Assembly: GCA_017538365.1 (NCBI GenBank)
Contig: JAFYIZ010000012.1
Coordinates: 1-64,000, forward strand
Reading direction: 5' to 3'
DNA from: a bacterium
GTDB taxonomy: Bacteria; UBP6; UBA1177
Length of the DNA stretch: 64,000 bases
Shown: in pieces, positions 26,551 through 34,610 of the stretch
Layout: every line of letters begins with the position of its first letter
How positions within the stretch are numbered: the first letter of the stretch is position 1
Translations under genes and position numbers: made by a program
Notes under the pieces: model-generated
The model's input: only the letters and a program-made list of their open reading frames with translations
Told to the model about the DNA's origin: nothing
The model's database searches: none

Positions 26551-26614
26551 TGTTTGAAAATCTCTTAAATCAAGTCCTTGTTTTGTGAAATCTCTGAGAG
26601 CGCGGGCGACCCGC
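26551..26614 (-). repeat. Dispersed intergenic repeat, copy 4 (inverted)
   Basis: Read on the minus strand, 26551-26590 has TTTCACAAAACAA followed after a short spacer by AAGAGATTTTCAA, as in copies 1 and 3. The adjoining 26595-26614 carries a GCGGG/CCCGC-type module related to the one in copy 2. It is 3' of the NYN gene and 3' of the convergent DUF805 gene. Confidence 0.65.
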
Positions 26615-26688
26615 CGAAATCATTTCGACTTCGCTCAATGACCGCGCTTGCTGAGCTTGTTCGCTGCACTACCTCACACAACGGACAC

Positions 26689-27069
26689 TTAGATATCTTC
26701 CGTTTGATCTGGAAATTTCGGATCGGGACCGTATGGATTCGTCCCGATTTCACCGGGCTGGGCAGCCCAATACAGGAAAATCCAACTGCCGACTATCGGG
26801 ATCAAAGAAACGAACCAGTATTTTCCTGATTTGCCTATATCATGAAGACGCCGCCAGCACAATGCAATAGAGGGACACAAAACAGCAAGACGGTATGTAG
26901 TCAACGGAATATTGTAATGCCCTTTACCGGGGAATCCCCAGATAAGAATAAGTATCACAGTCACAATGAGGTTAAACAGAACAAAATACCAGTATTCGCT
27001 TCTGCGGGCACGCCCCTTAAACTCAGCATACTTTGAAAAAACGCCTATTACAGCCTGAAACACGTTCAT
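26689..27069 (-). CDS. DUF805 family membrane protein
   Basis: The 126-residue protein shows the DUF805 pattern: a FKGRARRSEYWYFVLFN motif at about residues 17-33, a hydrophobic segment, CWRRLHDIGKSGKYWFVSLIPIVGSWIFLYW at about 70-100, and the GTNPYGPDP end motif. DUF805 proteins are small inner-membrane proteins of unknown role, frequent near phage or accessory DNA. It stands alone on the minus strand, 37 bases after the 5'-nucleotidase gene's stop. Confidence 0.9.
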   Translation of the reverse strand: MNVFQAVIGVFSKYAEFKGRARRSEYWYFVLFNLIVTVILILIWGFPGKGHYNIPLTTYRLAVLCPSIALCWRRLHDIGKSGKYWFVSLIPIVGSWIFLYWAAQPGEIGTNPYGPDPKFPDQTEDI

Positions 27070-27106
27070 GAGAATCTCTATGTAGAAATTATTTGAATTA
27101 AATTGA

Positions 27107-28648
27107 CTATTTTTCTGAAACTTTCGGAGGTTCGATGTATTTTTCGCGTTTGATGTATTCGATGACAGCTGCCGGAACGGAGATTTTGGTGTCGTTGAGT
27201 TTAAGTTTTGTCATCATGTCAAAGCCGTCGCCGCCGCCTGCAACAAAGGAGTTGACTGCGAAAGTGTAGGTTTTGTTCGCGTCTAAAGCAGCGCCGTTTA
27301 CTTTGATGTTCGACGCTTTGCCGCCGGAAACGGAAAATTCTACACCGTAGAAGTGAAGGTATCCGCCCTGCCCCTTGTTTTTAAGTGAAAGTTCAATAAT
27401 TTCGGCAAGCTGAGCACCGCTGACAGAACCTGTAACGATCGTGTCTTCGAACGGGAAAACGCTGTAGATATCCATTTCGTTGACGATTCCGCTGTTGAGG
27501 CCCTGTCTTATCGCACCGCCGTTAGCGAAAGCGATATCGACATTCGTTCTGTCCTTCATTACTTCGGCAATGAAAACACCGAGCGTTGAAGGATTGTTGC
27601 GGACGAAATTTCTTTCGCCGTTGAAGGAATCAGAAAGCTCTCCGACAACCTGAGTTGAAAATTCACAGTTGAAATCGTTGAGCATTTTCAGCATCGCTTC
27701 GTTTTCAACAAGGTCTTTGCCTCTGTTTTCGTAAGTTACGCTGCCGTTGCTTTTAACGATTTTTTCTTTGACGTTGACCGGGTAAAGTTTGAAATTTTTC
27801 TGAACGAGTTCCTTGCCTTCAAAGTAGAAATCGAATCTGCCGACCCACTTTCCGAGTCCTTCTGTCTGGATTATCGGAACATTGTTGACATAAACCGGTT
27901 CATTCATCTGGATTTTCGTTCTTCCGCCGATGATAAGGTCGATTCCGGGAACTTCTTTTGCAAGCAGTCTGTCGCTCGGATAACCGTCTGCATCCTTATC
28001 TTTGTCGGAATAACCGAGGTTTGAAAGAACAACTACGAAATCGTTGTTTTTCTTGAGTTCCTCTACTGCTTTTTTTGCAGCTTCGATCGGATCCTGAACC
28101 TTTACAAGCCCTTCAACACCGGCATTCGAGATTTTCTCAAGTTCCGGAGTCGTGATGCCGACGAAAGCGACTTTAACGCCGTTTATCATCTCTTTCTGGA
28201 TGAAAGATTTACCGACCTGTTTGTTGTTTTTATAGAAAAGATTTGCCGCAATAAACGGGAATCTCGCCTCTTTCTGCATTTTTTCGAAAGTCTTCATTCC
28301 AAAGTCGAACTCATGACTTCCGATAAGCATTCCGTCGTAACCGATAAGGTTCATGCCGGTTATCATAGGAAGGTTTTCGCAGATGTTGCTTCTGGGATCA
28401 CCCATCGTTACGTTGCCGCTGCTGAGTACGACCACATCGCCGTTCGTGAGCTGAACTTCGTTTCTGATCTGTTCGATAAGGGTTTTCTGCGCAGCAAGAC
28501 CGCCTGTTTTCGGGCTGTCCGGAGCGTCGAACGCCCATGCCATACCGTGAGAATCGTTCGTAAAAAGGATCGTCAGAAGTCTCGGTTCCGCAAAAAGCGA
28601 AAAACTGAGACCGCAGATAAAGAGGAAAACCAAAAAATTTCTTTTCAT
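27107..28648 (-). CDS. 5'-nucleotidase/UshA-type phosphoesterase, exported
   Basis: The 513-residue protein has a signal peptide (cleavage near FAE, about residue 20). A metallophosphatase domain follows with LLTILFTNDSHGM, GSHEFDFGMKTFEKM, VVVLSNLGYSDKD (the usual H replaced by N in the SH position) and the C-terminal 5'-nucleotidase domain with FANGGAIRQGL, FPFEDTIVTG and YTFAVNSFVAGGGDGFDM. It hydrolyses nucleotides or related phosphoesters in the periplasm. I chose the ATG at 28648 with an upstream GGAGGTCC. The usual metal-site GNHE/GSHE is present; the LSHLG histidine appears changed to Asn (LSNLG), which could lower or alter activity. Confidence 0.9.
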   Translation of the reverse strand: MKRNFLVFLFICGLSFSLFAEPRLLTILFTNDSHGMAWAFDAPDSPKTGGLAAQKTLIEQIRNEVQLTNGDVVVLSSGNVTMGDPRSNICENLPMITGMNLIGYDGMLIGSHEFDFGMKTFEKMQKEARFPFIAANLFYKNNKQVGKSFIQKEMINGVKVAFVGITTPELEKISNAGVEGLVKVQDPIEAAKKAVEELKKNNDFVVVLSNLGYSDKDKDADGYPSDRLLAKEVPGIDLIIGGRTKIQMNEPVYVNNVPIIQTEGLGKWVGRFDFYFEGKELVQKNFKLYPVNVKEKIVKSNGSVTYENRGKDLVENEAMLKMLNDFNCEFSTQVVGELSDSFNGERNFVRNNPSTLGVFIAEVMKDRTNVDIAFANGGAIRQGLNSGIVNEMDIYSVFPFEDTIVTGSVSGAQLAEIIELSLKNKGQGGYLHFYGVEFSVSGGKASNIKVNGAALDANKTYTFAVNSFVAGGGDGFDMMTKLKLNDTKISVPAAVIEYIKREKYIEPPKVSEK

Positions 28649-28794
28649 AAGGACCTCCAAAAATTAGACGGTGCCATTTATATATGAAATAAATAATTTA
28701 GTCAAAAATCCGCACATATGTTTAACAAAACGGGATCAAACCATTCTTTACTATTTTTATTTTTGAAGTATAAGCAAATGCTTTTGGAGGTTTG

Positions 28795-29667
28795 ATGAAA
28801 CACGTTTCCGACTTTATAAAATCGGCCCGTTTCGCCGAAGTTTCGATACTTTTGGGATTTCCGATGATAGGTCTTTTCTTTGCCTTTACATCACCGGATC
28901 AGCTTGTTTCGCTTCCTGTTTTTCTTTTTGCAGCGGCGATTTTCTCGCTTTTTACAGCGATTTACGCCTTCAACGGATTTGCCGGAACAGAAGACGACAA
29001 ACACAATTCGCGCCTTGCTGACCTCGCCGGGAAACGCCGTTCGTTCATCGTGACCCTTGTTGTTTCGCTTTTTGTTTCGCTTGTCCTTTTCTTTCTGATA
29101 AAGCCGGTTCTCGCCGCATTTTCGGCCGTAAGTTTTCTGCTCTGGTGCGTCTATTCGTTCCCCAAAAAAGGGTTCAAATATCGCCCGTTTCTCGGAACAC
29201 TGATACATTTCATCGGTCAGATAATACATTTTCTCATGGGTTACACCGTTCTGGCTCCGCTTGACAAAGGGAGTGCCGCAGCCTCTGTTTATTTTGCCAT
29301 TCTTTTTTCCGCAGGGCACATAAACCATGAACTTATCGACCACGACGCCGATGAAAAAAGCGGAATAAAAACGGGAGCCGTCTCTTTCGGAGTTTCGTCC
29401 TGGGAAAAGGTTTCCTTTGCACTTTTTCTGACTGCAGCGCTCTATATTTCAGCCCTTTCGCTGATTGAAAAAGAGCTTCTTCCGATCTGTTTTCCCTTCA
29501 TAATTGCAGGAATCATCCACATAATTTTCAAAATATGCAGATTCAAAAAAGCTCCGATTCAGGCGAAATTTCTTGAAGAGAGGCATTTTTACAGAATACT
29601 TTACTTTGTCGCAGGAATACTCTTCATAGCGGCGAAAATTTTTGATTTTGCAAGTTTAATCAAATGA
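28795..29667 (+). CDS. UbiA-like prenyltransferase family protein
   Basis: The 290-residue membrane protein has about eight hydrophobic segments. Two polar Asp-rich loops lie in UbiA-like positions: AFNGFAGTEDDKHNSR near residue 60 and HELIDHDADEKSGIKTGAVSFG near residue 185. These match the two metal-diphosphate binding loops of UbiA prenyltransferases, although the first is a variant of N-D-x2-D. It probably transfers a prenyl group in quinone or lipid synthesis. A GGAGG site lies before the ATG at 28795. It overlaps the next gene by 4 bases (ATGA). Confidence 0.75.
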   Translation: MKHVSDFIKSARFAEVSILLGFPMIGLFFAFTSPDQLVSLPVFLFAAAIFSLFTAIYAFNGFAGTEDDKHNSRLADLAGKRRSFIVTLVVSLFVSLVLFFLIKPVLAAFSAVSFLLWCVYSFPKKGFKYRPFLGTLIHFIGQIIHFLMGYTVLAPLDKGSAAASVYFAILFSAGHINHELIDHDADEKSGIKTGAVSFGVSSWEKVSFALFLTAALYISALSLIEKELLPICFPFIIAGIIHIIFKICRFKKAPIQAKFLEERHFYRILYFVAGILFIAAKIFDFASLIK

Positions 29668-30656
29668 ATACGATGAATTACAACGCAAACATAATTTATT
29701 TTTCGGGGAAAGCCGATGCTGAAAAAATAGCTGAAAAGCTGGCACTCTCAGGAATAAAAGCCAAACTTTTTCCTGTAAAAAAGTGCATCATCACTGAAGA
29801 TATCTCAGAGTATTTCGTTTTTGACAGAACACAGGCCGATCCGCTTGAAAAAGCCTATCTGCGGGACGGAAAAACCGATCCTGCGGCTCTCCTTTCGATT
29901 CAGAAGATAATTCTCGACAGAATTTTGTCCGAAGCTGACGAAAACACGATTTTCTTTATCGAAGAGAGTTTTGTTCCCGAAAGTTTTTACATCAGAAAAG
30001 CCCTCTACAGAAACCGCAGAACCTTTTTTTCTTTCGGCAGACTCGCTCCAGAATCAGGTCTTTCGGTCGTTCGCGGCGCGCTTGACCTCGGTTTCCACGA
30101 GGCTTCGTTTCTCGATTTTGAAGAACCGGAAAAACCGTCGTTTCCGGCAGCAAAGCTGCCGCAGTTCCCTGAATTCAACGGAATTATTGCAATAGATGCC
30201 CCGCCGGACTCGATTCCTGTTAGGTATCTGCGCTTTTTCAGAAGTCCGCTTCAGCTCACGAAAGGACTCATCCGCTTTTGCAATTTACTTCTTCCGGGTG
30301 AAAAACACGGAAAAATTCTCGTTTACTCGCCGAAAAAAGAGGCTGACTGCTACACGGCTTCAGAGCGGACAGCGCAGTTCATCAGGCTTCTTGGAGCACG
30401 CGGAAAAACTTTTTCAGATTTTTCGGAACTGCCATCCAACGCAACAGTCCTCACCTGGTCAACGAAACGGTTTTTCTCGCTTCTCAAAAACGGTTTCAGA
30501 CCGGTTCCGATGACAAAAACACTCTCTGCAAAACTTTTCGACCCGAAAATAAAGTCTCCCGCAGAGCTCATAGCATCAAATCCTGACAAAGAATCGTTCA
30601 TAAAAATAAAAGATTTTCTCCACAACTGCGAATTGAGGAATTTCAAGATAAAATAA
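29664..30656 (+). CDS. Conserved-looking protein of unknown function
   Basis: I do not recognise this 330-residue protein. It has no signal peptide or clear membrane segment. The composition is mixed alpha/beta with several short hydrophobic strands (NTIFFIEESFVP, NGIIAIDAPPDSIPVRYLRFF). It shows no nucleotide-binding loop. It overlaps the UbiA-like gene by an ATGA junction, so the two are translated together. That context suggests a job in the same pathway. The codon pattern is like its neighbours. Confidence 0.7.
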   Translation: MNTMNYNANIIYFSGKADAEKIAEKLALSGIKAKLFPVKKCIITEDISEYFVFDRTQADPLEKAYLRDGKTDPAALLSIQKIILDRILSEADENTIFFIEESFVPESFYIRKALYRNRRTFFSFGRLAPESGLSVVRGALDLGFHEASFLDFEEPEKPSFPAAKLPQFPEFNGIIAIDAPPDSIPVRYLRFFRSPLQLTKGLIRFCNLLLPGEKHGKILVYSPKKEADCYTASERTAQFIRLLGARGKTFSDFSELPSNATVLTWSTKRFFSLLKNGFRPVPMTKTLSAKLFDPKIKSPAELIASNPDKESFIKIKDFLHNCELRNFKIK

Positions 30657-30693
30657 TCTCTCTTTCCCAGGTCTTCGCGCGCGCTTTATTTAT

Positions 30694-30721
30694 TTGCTTT
30701 TAATTTTGTTTTAAGGATAAT
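30694..30721 (+). promoter_or_regulatory. Probable promoter of the transglutaminase-like gene
   Basis: TTGCTT (30694-30699) and GATAAT (30716-30721) are separated by 16 bases and followed by AGGCGG and a T-run. It lies 24 bases before the start codon. Confidence 0.5.
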
Positions 30722-30745
30722 AGGCGGTTTTTTGGCGGGGCATAA

Positions 30746-32125
30746 ATGAGTAAGCCGGTTTTTCTTTTTTTATCACTCTTTTTTTCATTTTTCATTTTCG
30801 CTCAGACGAATGTCTACAGAATCTCGATGATGGGAGCTGAAATCGGTAAAAGCACCGAGAGTTGGGAAGAGAAAAAAAATCATGACGGCAGCTGTGAAAT
30901 CGTGCTGCATTCAGTTTCCGAGATGAGTTTAGCCCGCGGTCTTGATTCGATGACAATAAAATCAGACACCACCCTTTCAGCCGACTGCATAACATTTGAA
31001 CCGAAGCGGATAAAAGGCGAAATATCGGAAGGCGGCTCTAAAATTTTTGTCGAGGGTCTCAACAGAAGCGGCGTTTTCGAAACCAGTATGACAAAAAACG
31101 GAAGCAGAGAGACTTCAAGTTTTCAGGTAAAGAAAAATTCTACATTTTTCGGAATGATTTTCAGAAAACTGAGTGCTGACGAGCTCCTCAAAGGCGGAAG
31201 AACTTCAATAATTTCCGAAGAAAGCCTTACAGAGAGCGAAGTCTCATACACGGCCTCGAAAAATGCCGACGGAACAGTTTCTGCAACGGTCGTTTTTCAG
31301 GGAATCCCGATAAAATACACCGTTTCAAACAAAAAAGTGCTCCGATCAGAGATACAGGGCGGTCTTATCGTCTACACTCTTGAATCTCTGCCGGAAGTAA
31401 AAAACACTCAAACTGCCGGAAATCCTGACATTCTGCAGAATACGAAACTTTTCAACGAGGGAATTGCTATAAAATATCCGCGGAAAACACAGAATACAAT
31501 CTTTCAGGTCGAAAATGCAGATTTCGCGTCAATTCCCGAAACATGCTTTCAGAAAAAAGGAAACGGCACAGTGACAGTAAGCAGCGATGCGGCAAACTGC
31601 AGAAATCTGCCCGAAGCATCGGACACTCAGCCAAACATAATCGAAGACAGCAGTAATCCCGAAATCGTCCGTGCGGCCCGTAAAATCGTCCTCGGTGCAC
31701 CGAATCAGCAGGAAATGGTGAAACGAATCACGAAATTCGTTTACAAGCACATAAACAACAAAAACTACAACCACGGAAACATGTCGGCAGGCGAAGTTCT
31801 GCGTACAAAAAGCGGCGACTGTACCGAACACTCGGCACTTTTTGCGGCACTCTCGCGTGCTGCAGGGATACCAACGAAGATGGTTTACGGCGTTGTTCTG
31901 AACGCAAACGGAGAATTTTTCTTCCACAACTGGAACGAGGCTTTTGCAGACGGAAAATGGATCACCGTTGATTCGACTTTCAATCTGATTCCGGCTGATT
32001 CCTCGAGAATTACGCTTATTTACGGCGGTCCAGACAGCAGATCGCGTGAGCAGGTTTCCCTTTCTGTCCTGAAATTTCTGAACAACACAAAAATTTTTGC
32101 AAGAGGCTTTTCAAATGAAAAGTGA
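30746..32125 (+). CDS. Exported transglutaminase-like superfamily protein
   Basis: The 459-residue protein has a signal peptide (about residues 1-20, ending FAQ). A beta-rich N-terminal region of some 290 residues follows, and a transglutaminase-like domain lies at about 310-440. The catalytic Cys is in KSGDCTEHS, the His in FFHNWNEAF and the Asp in ITVDSTFN. Transglutaminase-like proteins include cysteine proteases and amidases as well as crosslinkers. A GGCGGGG stretch precedes the ATG. It is co-directional with, and overlaps by 11 bases, the sensorless kinase gene. Confidence 0.85.
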   Translation: MSKPVFLFLSLFFSFFIFAQTNVYRISMMGAEIGKSTESWEEKKNHDGSCEIVLHSVSEMSLARGLDSMTIKSDTTLSADCITFEPKRIKGEISEGGSKIFVEGLNRSGVFETSMTKNGSRETSSFQVKKNSTFFGMIFRKLSADELLKGGRTSIISEESLTESEVSYTASKNADGTVSATVVFQGIPIKYTVSNKKVLRSEIQGGLIVYTLESLPEVKNTQTAGNPDILQNTKLFNEGIAIKYPRKTQNTIFQVENADFASIPETCFQKKGNGTVTVSSDAANCRNLPEASDTQPNIIEDSSNPEIVRAARKIVLGAPNQQEMVKRITKFVYKHINNKNYNHGNMSAGEVLRTKSGDCTEHSALFAALSRAAGIPTKMVYGVVLNANGEFFFHNWNEAFADGKWITVDSTFNLIPADSSRITLIYGGPDSRSREQVSLSVLKFLNNTKIFARGFSNEK

Positions 32126-32723
32126 GAGTTTTACCTGCAGCGATTTTCTGATAAAGGCGGGCCATGAGATCGTCAACATAATGACACCGCTTGAGCATAT
32201 TGAATACCTGGAAGAAGAGATGATTTCTGCAAGAGTAACACGCGGCGAAAGACTTGGGCGGCAGCTCGGAAGGATCGGCAGACTGATTTCGGGCGAAAAC
32301 GGAAACGAGCCTTACGAATTCAGCGAATTTGTCTACAACATCAAGGAAAAATGCCGCAGTCTTGGAATAAAGGTTTCTGCGGAAAACAAAAACTACAACT
32401 CAATCGAGACAATAAAAGGAAAAAACCTGATGACGTGCGTGATTGACGAAATACTTGCAAACTGGAAAATGCACGGCAAAAGTGAATTTTCGATAAATAT
32501 CGCCGATGAAAAAACGATCGTTTTCAAAAACGGCTACGATCCGGCGTCTTTGAAAAACATCGGCAGCACGAAAGAAGAACTTGCAAAACCGTTTGTCAAA
32601 GGAGCTTTCTCCAAAGGCTCGGGACTCGGTTTGTATATTATTGAACTCGCTTCTTTAGAAGGAGGTTTCACTTGGAATTTATCGGCAGACGAAAAATATT
32701 TCTCCTTATCGCTTGTCTTCTGA
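32115..32723 (+). CDS. Histidine-kinase-like protein without sensor domain
   Basis: The 202-residue protein has a possible H-box (AGHEIVNIMTPLEHIEYL, about residues 14-31). A GHKL ATPase domain follows with an N-box-like DEILANWKMHG (about 112-122) and a G-box GSGLGLYIIELASLEGG (about 170-186). No membrane, sensor or receiver domain is present, and no response regulator is adjacent. The start at 32115 overlaps the end of the transglutaminase-like gene. The family match to the GHKL fold is good; whether it phosphorylates a partner is not shown. The end of this gene contains the ribosome site and start of the next one. Confidence 0.75.
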   Translation: MKSESFTCSDFLIKAGHEIVNIMTPLEHIEYLEEEMISARVTRGERLGRQLGRIGRLISGENGNEPYEFSEFVYNIKEKCRSLGIKVSAENKNYNSIETIKGKNLMTCVIDEILANWKMHGKSEFSINIADEKTIVFKNGYDPASLKNIGSTKEELAKPFVKGAFSKGSGLGLYIIELASLEGGFTWNLSADEKYFSLSLVF

Positions 32724-33607
32724 TCACGACCGCTCTTTTTGCGGACGAAGACAGGGTTTATATGGAAGATCCGCTTTCTCCGGTTTCTGATACTTCGTGG
32801 GGAAACCGCTCCAGAGAGCTCAGGCACGCGATAGATACGCAGAACTGCGGCAAAGGCTGCGGCGCGCTGCTCAGTCATAATGCACAATTTGTGATGAACC
32901 CGGCGGCACTGATGATCAACAAAATGTTCACTGTCGCGGCTCTTTACCAGTTCGTCGAAGCAATGTCGGTATCGGTTAGCGACTCTAAAACATCGGTAAT
33001 CGGCGGCGGAATAATGTATTCCTACAACTACGGACTTCACCACATCAAAACGAATTTCGGTTTTCCGATATATCCCGGCTACATTTACGGCGGTATAAAC
33101 CTGAACAACTACATCGGCAAATTCGAACCGACTCAAAACGACGACACCAATTCCCACTCTTTCGACATCGGCATCGTGGCGCAGATAACTCCTTTCGTGA
33201 ATCTCGGTTTTGCCGCTCTCGACGTATGGACTTTCTACGGACGCGATATCCCGAGAAAACTAAGCTGGAATTTTGAAACCAACATAAGAGACATGTTTTT
33301 CATAAACACCGGCTGGCAGTACCATCTGCAGCAGGGAAAAGAGAAGTTCGCGAACAAGAGAACAACTTTGAAAGGCTTCGATTTCTACACCGGTTTTGAG
33401 TTCAGATACGCGCTTTTCAGAGCAGGATTCGGCTTCAACAACATCTCTTTCAGCAAAAAACTTACGTGGGACACAACGACAAAAACATTCTCGCTCGCCT
33501 TTTACAAACCGGGCGCAGGCGGAATTTACGGCAATTTCATGTATAACGAATCAAACTACATTACTTTTTCGATAAATGTCGTTTGGGAACCCTCATTCGG
33601 CAGCTAA
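32672..33607 (+). CDS. Exported protein, probable outer-membrane beta-barrel
   Basis: The 311-residue protein is predicted to start at a TTG (32672) with a strong AAGGAGG site 6-7 bases upstream, inside the preceding kinase gene. The frames overlap by 52 bases. It has a signal peptide ending LFA (about residue 24). A long series of amphipathic strands rich in Gly, Tyr and Phe follows, ending in FSINVVWEPSFGS. This is consistent with an outer-membrane barrel. I recognise no named family. The next ATG would lie after the signal peptide, which supports the TTG start. Confidence 0.7.
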   Translation: MEFIGRRKIFLLIACLLITTALFADEDRVYMEDPLSPVSDTSWGNRSRELRHAIDTQNCGKGCGALLSHNAQFVMNPAALMINKMFTVAALYQFVEAMSVSVSDSKTSVIGGGIMYSYNYGLHHIKTNFGFPIYPGYIYGGINLNNYIGKFEPTQNDDTNSHSFDIGIVAQITPFVNLGFAALDVWTFYGRDIPRKLSWNFETNIRDMFFINTGWQYHLQQGKEKFANKRTTLKGFDFYTGFEFRYALFRAGFGFNNISFSKKLTWDTTTKTFSLAFYKPGAGGIYGNFMYNESNYITFSINVVWEPSFGS

Positions 33608-33620
33608 AAAAGGAGGAAAA

Positions 33621-34601
33621 ATGAGAGCTTTATCAGGAATAAAACCGACCGGTACGCTGCATCTGGGCAACTATTTCGGCGCAGCGCAGCAGTTTGCTGC
33701 AATGCAGCAGAAAAATTACGAAGGCTACTATTTCATTGCCGACTATCACACGCTTAACACCCTGCCCGATCCGGCAAAACTTACCGAAAACACATGGAAC
33801 ATCGTTCTTGACTACCTCGCTTTCGGACTTGACCCTGAAAAAAGCGTGATATTTCTGCAGTCGCTTGTTCCCGAAGTTGCGGAACTCGCATTCATACTCG
33901 GCAACTACACGCCGATGGGACTTATGCAGCGCGCCCACAGCTACAAGGAAAAAACGGCAAAAGGCGAACTCATAAACGTCGGACTTTTCTACTATCCGCT
34001 TCTCATGACTGCCGACATTCTGCTTTACAAATCGAACATCGTTCCGGTCGGAAAAGACCAGAAGCAGCATGTTGAGATTGCCCGCGACATAGCGGAAAAG
34101 TTTAACCTTTTCTACCAGAAGGATCTTTTCGTGATCCCGGAGCCTTTCATTCCCGAAAGCGTTGCGATCGTTCCGGGAACAGACGGGCAGAAGATGTCGA
34201 AAAGCTACGGCAACACTATCGAAATGTTCGCTGCAGATCCGGTTCTCAAAAAGCAGATCATGGGAATCGTCACCGATTCGACCCCGCTTGAAGAGCCGAA
34301 AGACCCTGAAAAATGCAACGTCTACAACATTTACAAACTCATAGTTCCGGCAGAAAAAGCCAAAGAAATGGCTGACAAACTCTCGGCAGGCGGATACGGT
34401 TACGGACATGCAAAGAAAGAACTTTTGTCCGCAGTCCACGAATTTTTCGATCCGATGAGAGCGAAACGCGCCGAGCTTGAAAAAAACATGGATTACGTAA
34501 GAAAAGTTATCGCGGAAGGAAGTGCAAAAGCGCGTGAAACCGCGGTCGAAACAATAAAAGAAGTCAAAAAAACAGTCGGTTTAGTCGGCAATATCTACTA
34601 G
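33621..34601 (+). CDS. trpS: Tryptophan-tRNA ligase
   Basis: TrpS charges tRNA-Trp. The 326-residue protein has the class I signature region PTGTLHLGNYFGA (HIGH-like LHLGN) and the KMSKS motif in GQKMSKSYGNTI, in the short bacterial form. The start at 33621 follows AGGAGG by 6 bases; in-frame starts further upstream run into the preceding gene. It is followed 9 bases later by the OmpA-type gene, so it sits in a mixed operon. Confidence 0.97.
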   Translation: MRALSGIKPTGTLHLGNYFGAAQQFAAMQQKNYEGYYFIADYHTLNTLPDPAKLTENTWNIVLDYLAFGLDPEKSVIFLQSLVPEVAELAFILGNYTPMGLMQRAHSYKEKTAKGELINVGLFYYPLLMTADILLYKSNIVPVGKDQKQHVEIARDIAEKFNLFYQKDLFVIPEPFIPESVAIVPGTDGQKMSKSYGNTIEMFAADPVLKKQIMGIVTDSTPLEEPKDPEKCNVYNIYKLIVPAEKAKEMADKLSAGGYGYGHAKKELLSAVHEFFDPMRAKRAELEKNMDYVRKVIAEGSAKARETAVETIKEVKKTVGLVGNIY

Positions 34602-34610
34602 GAGGTTGAT

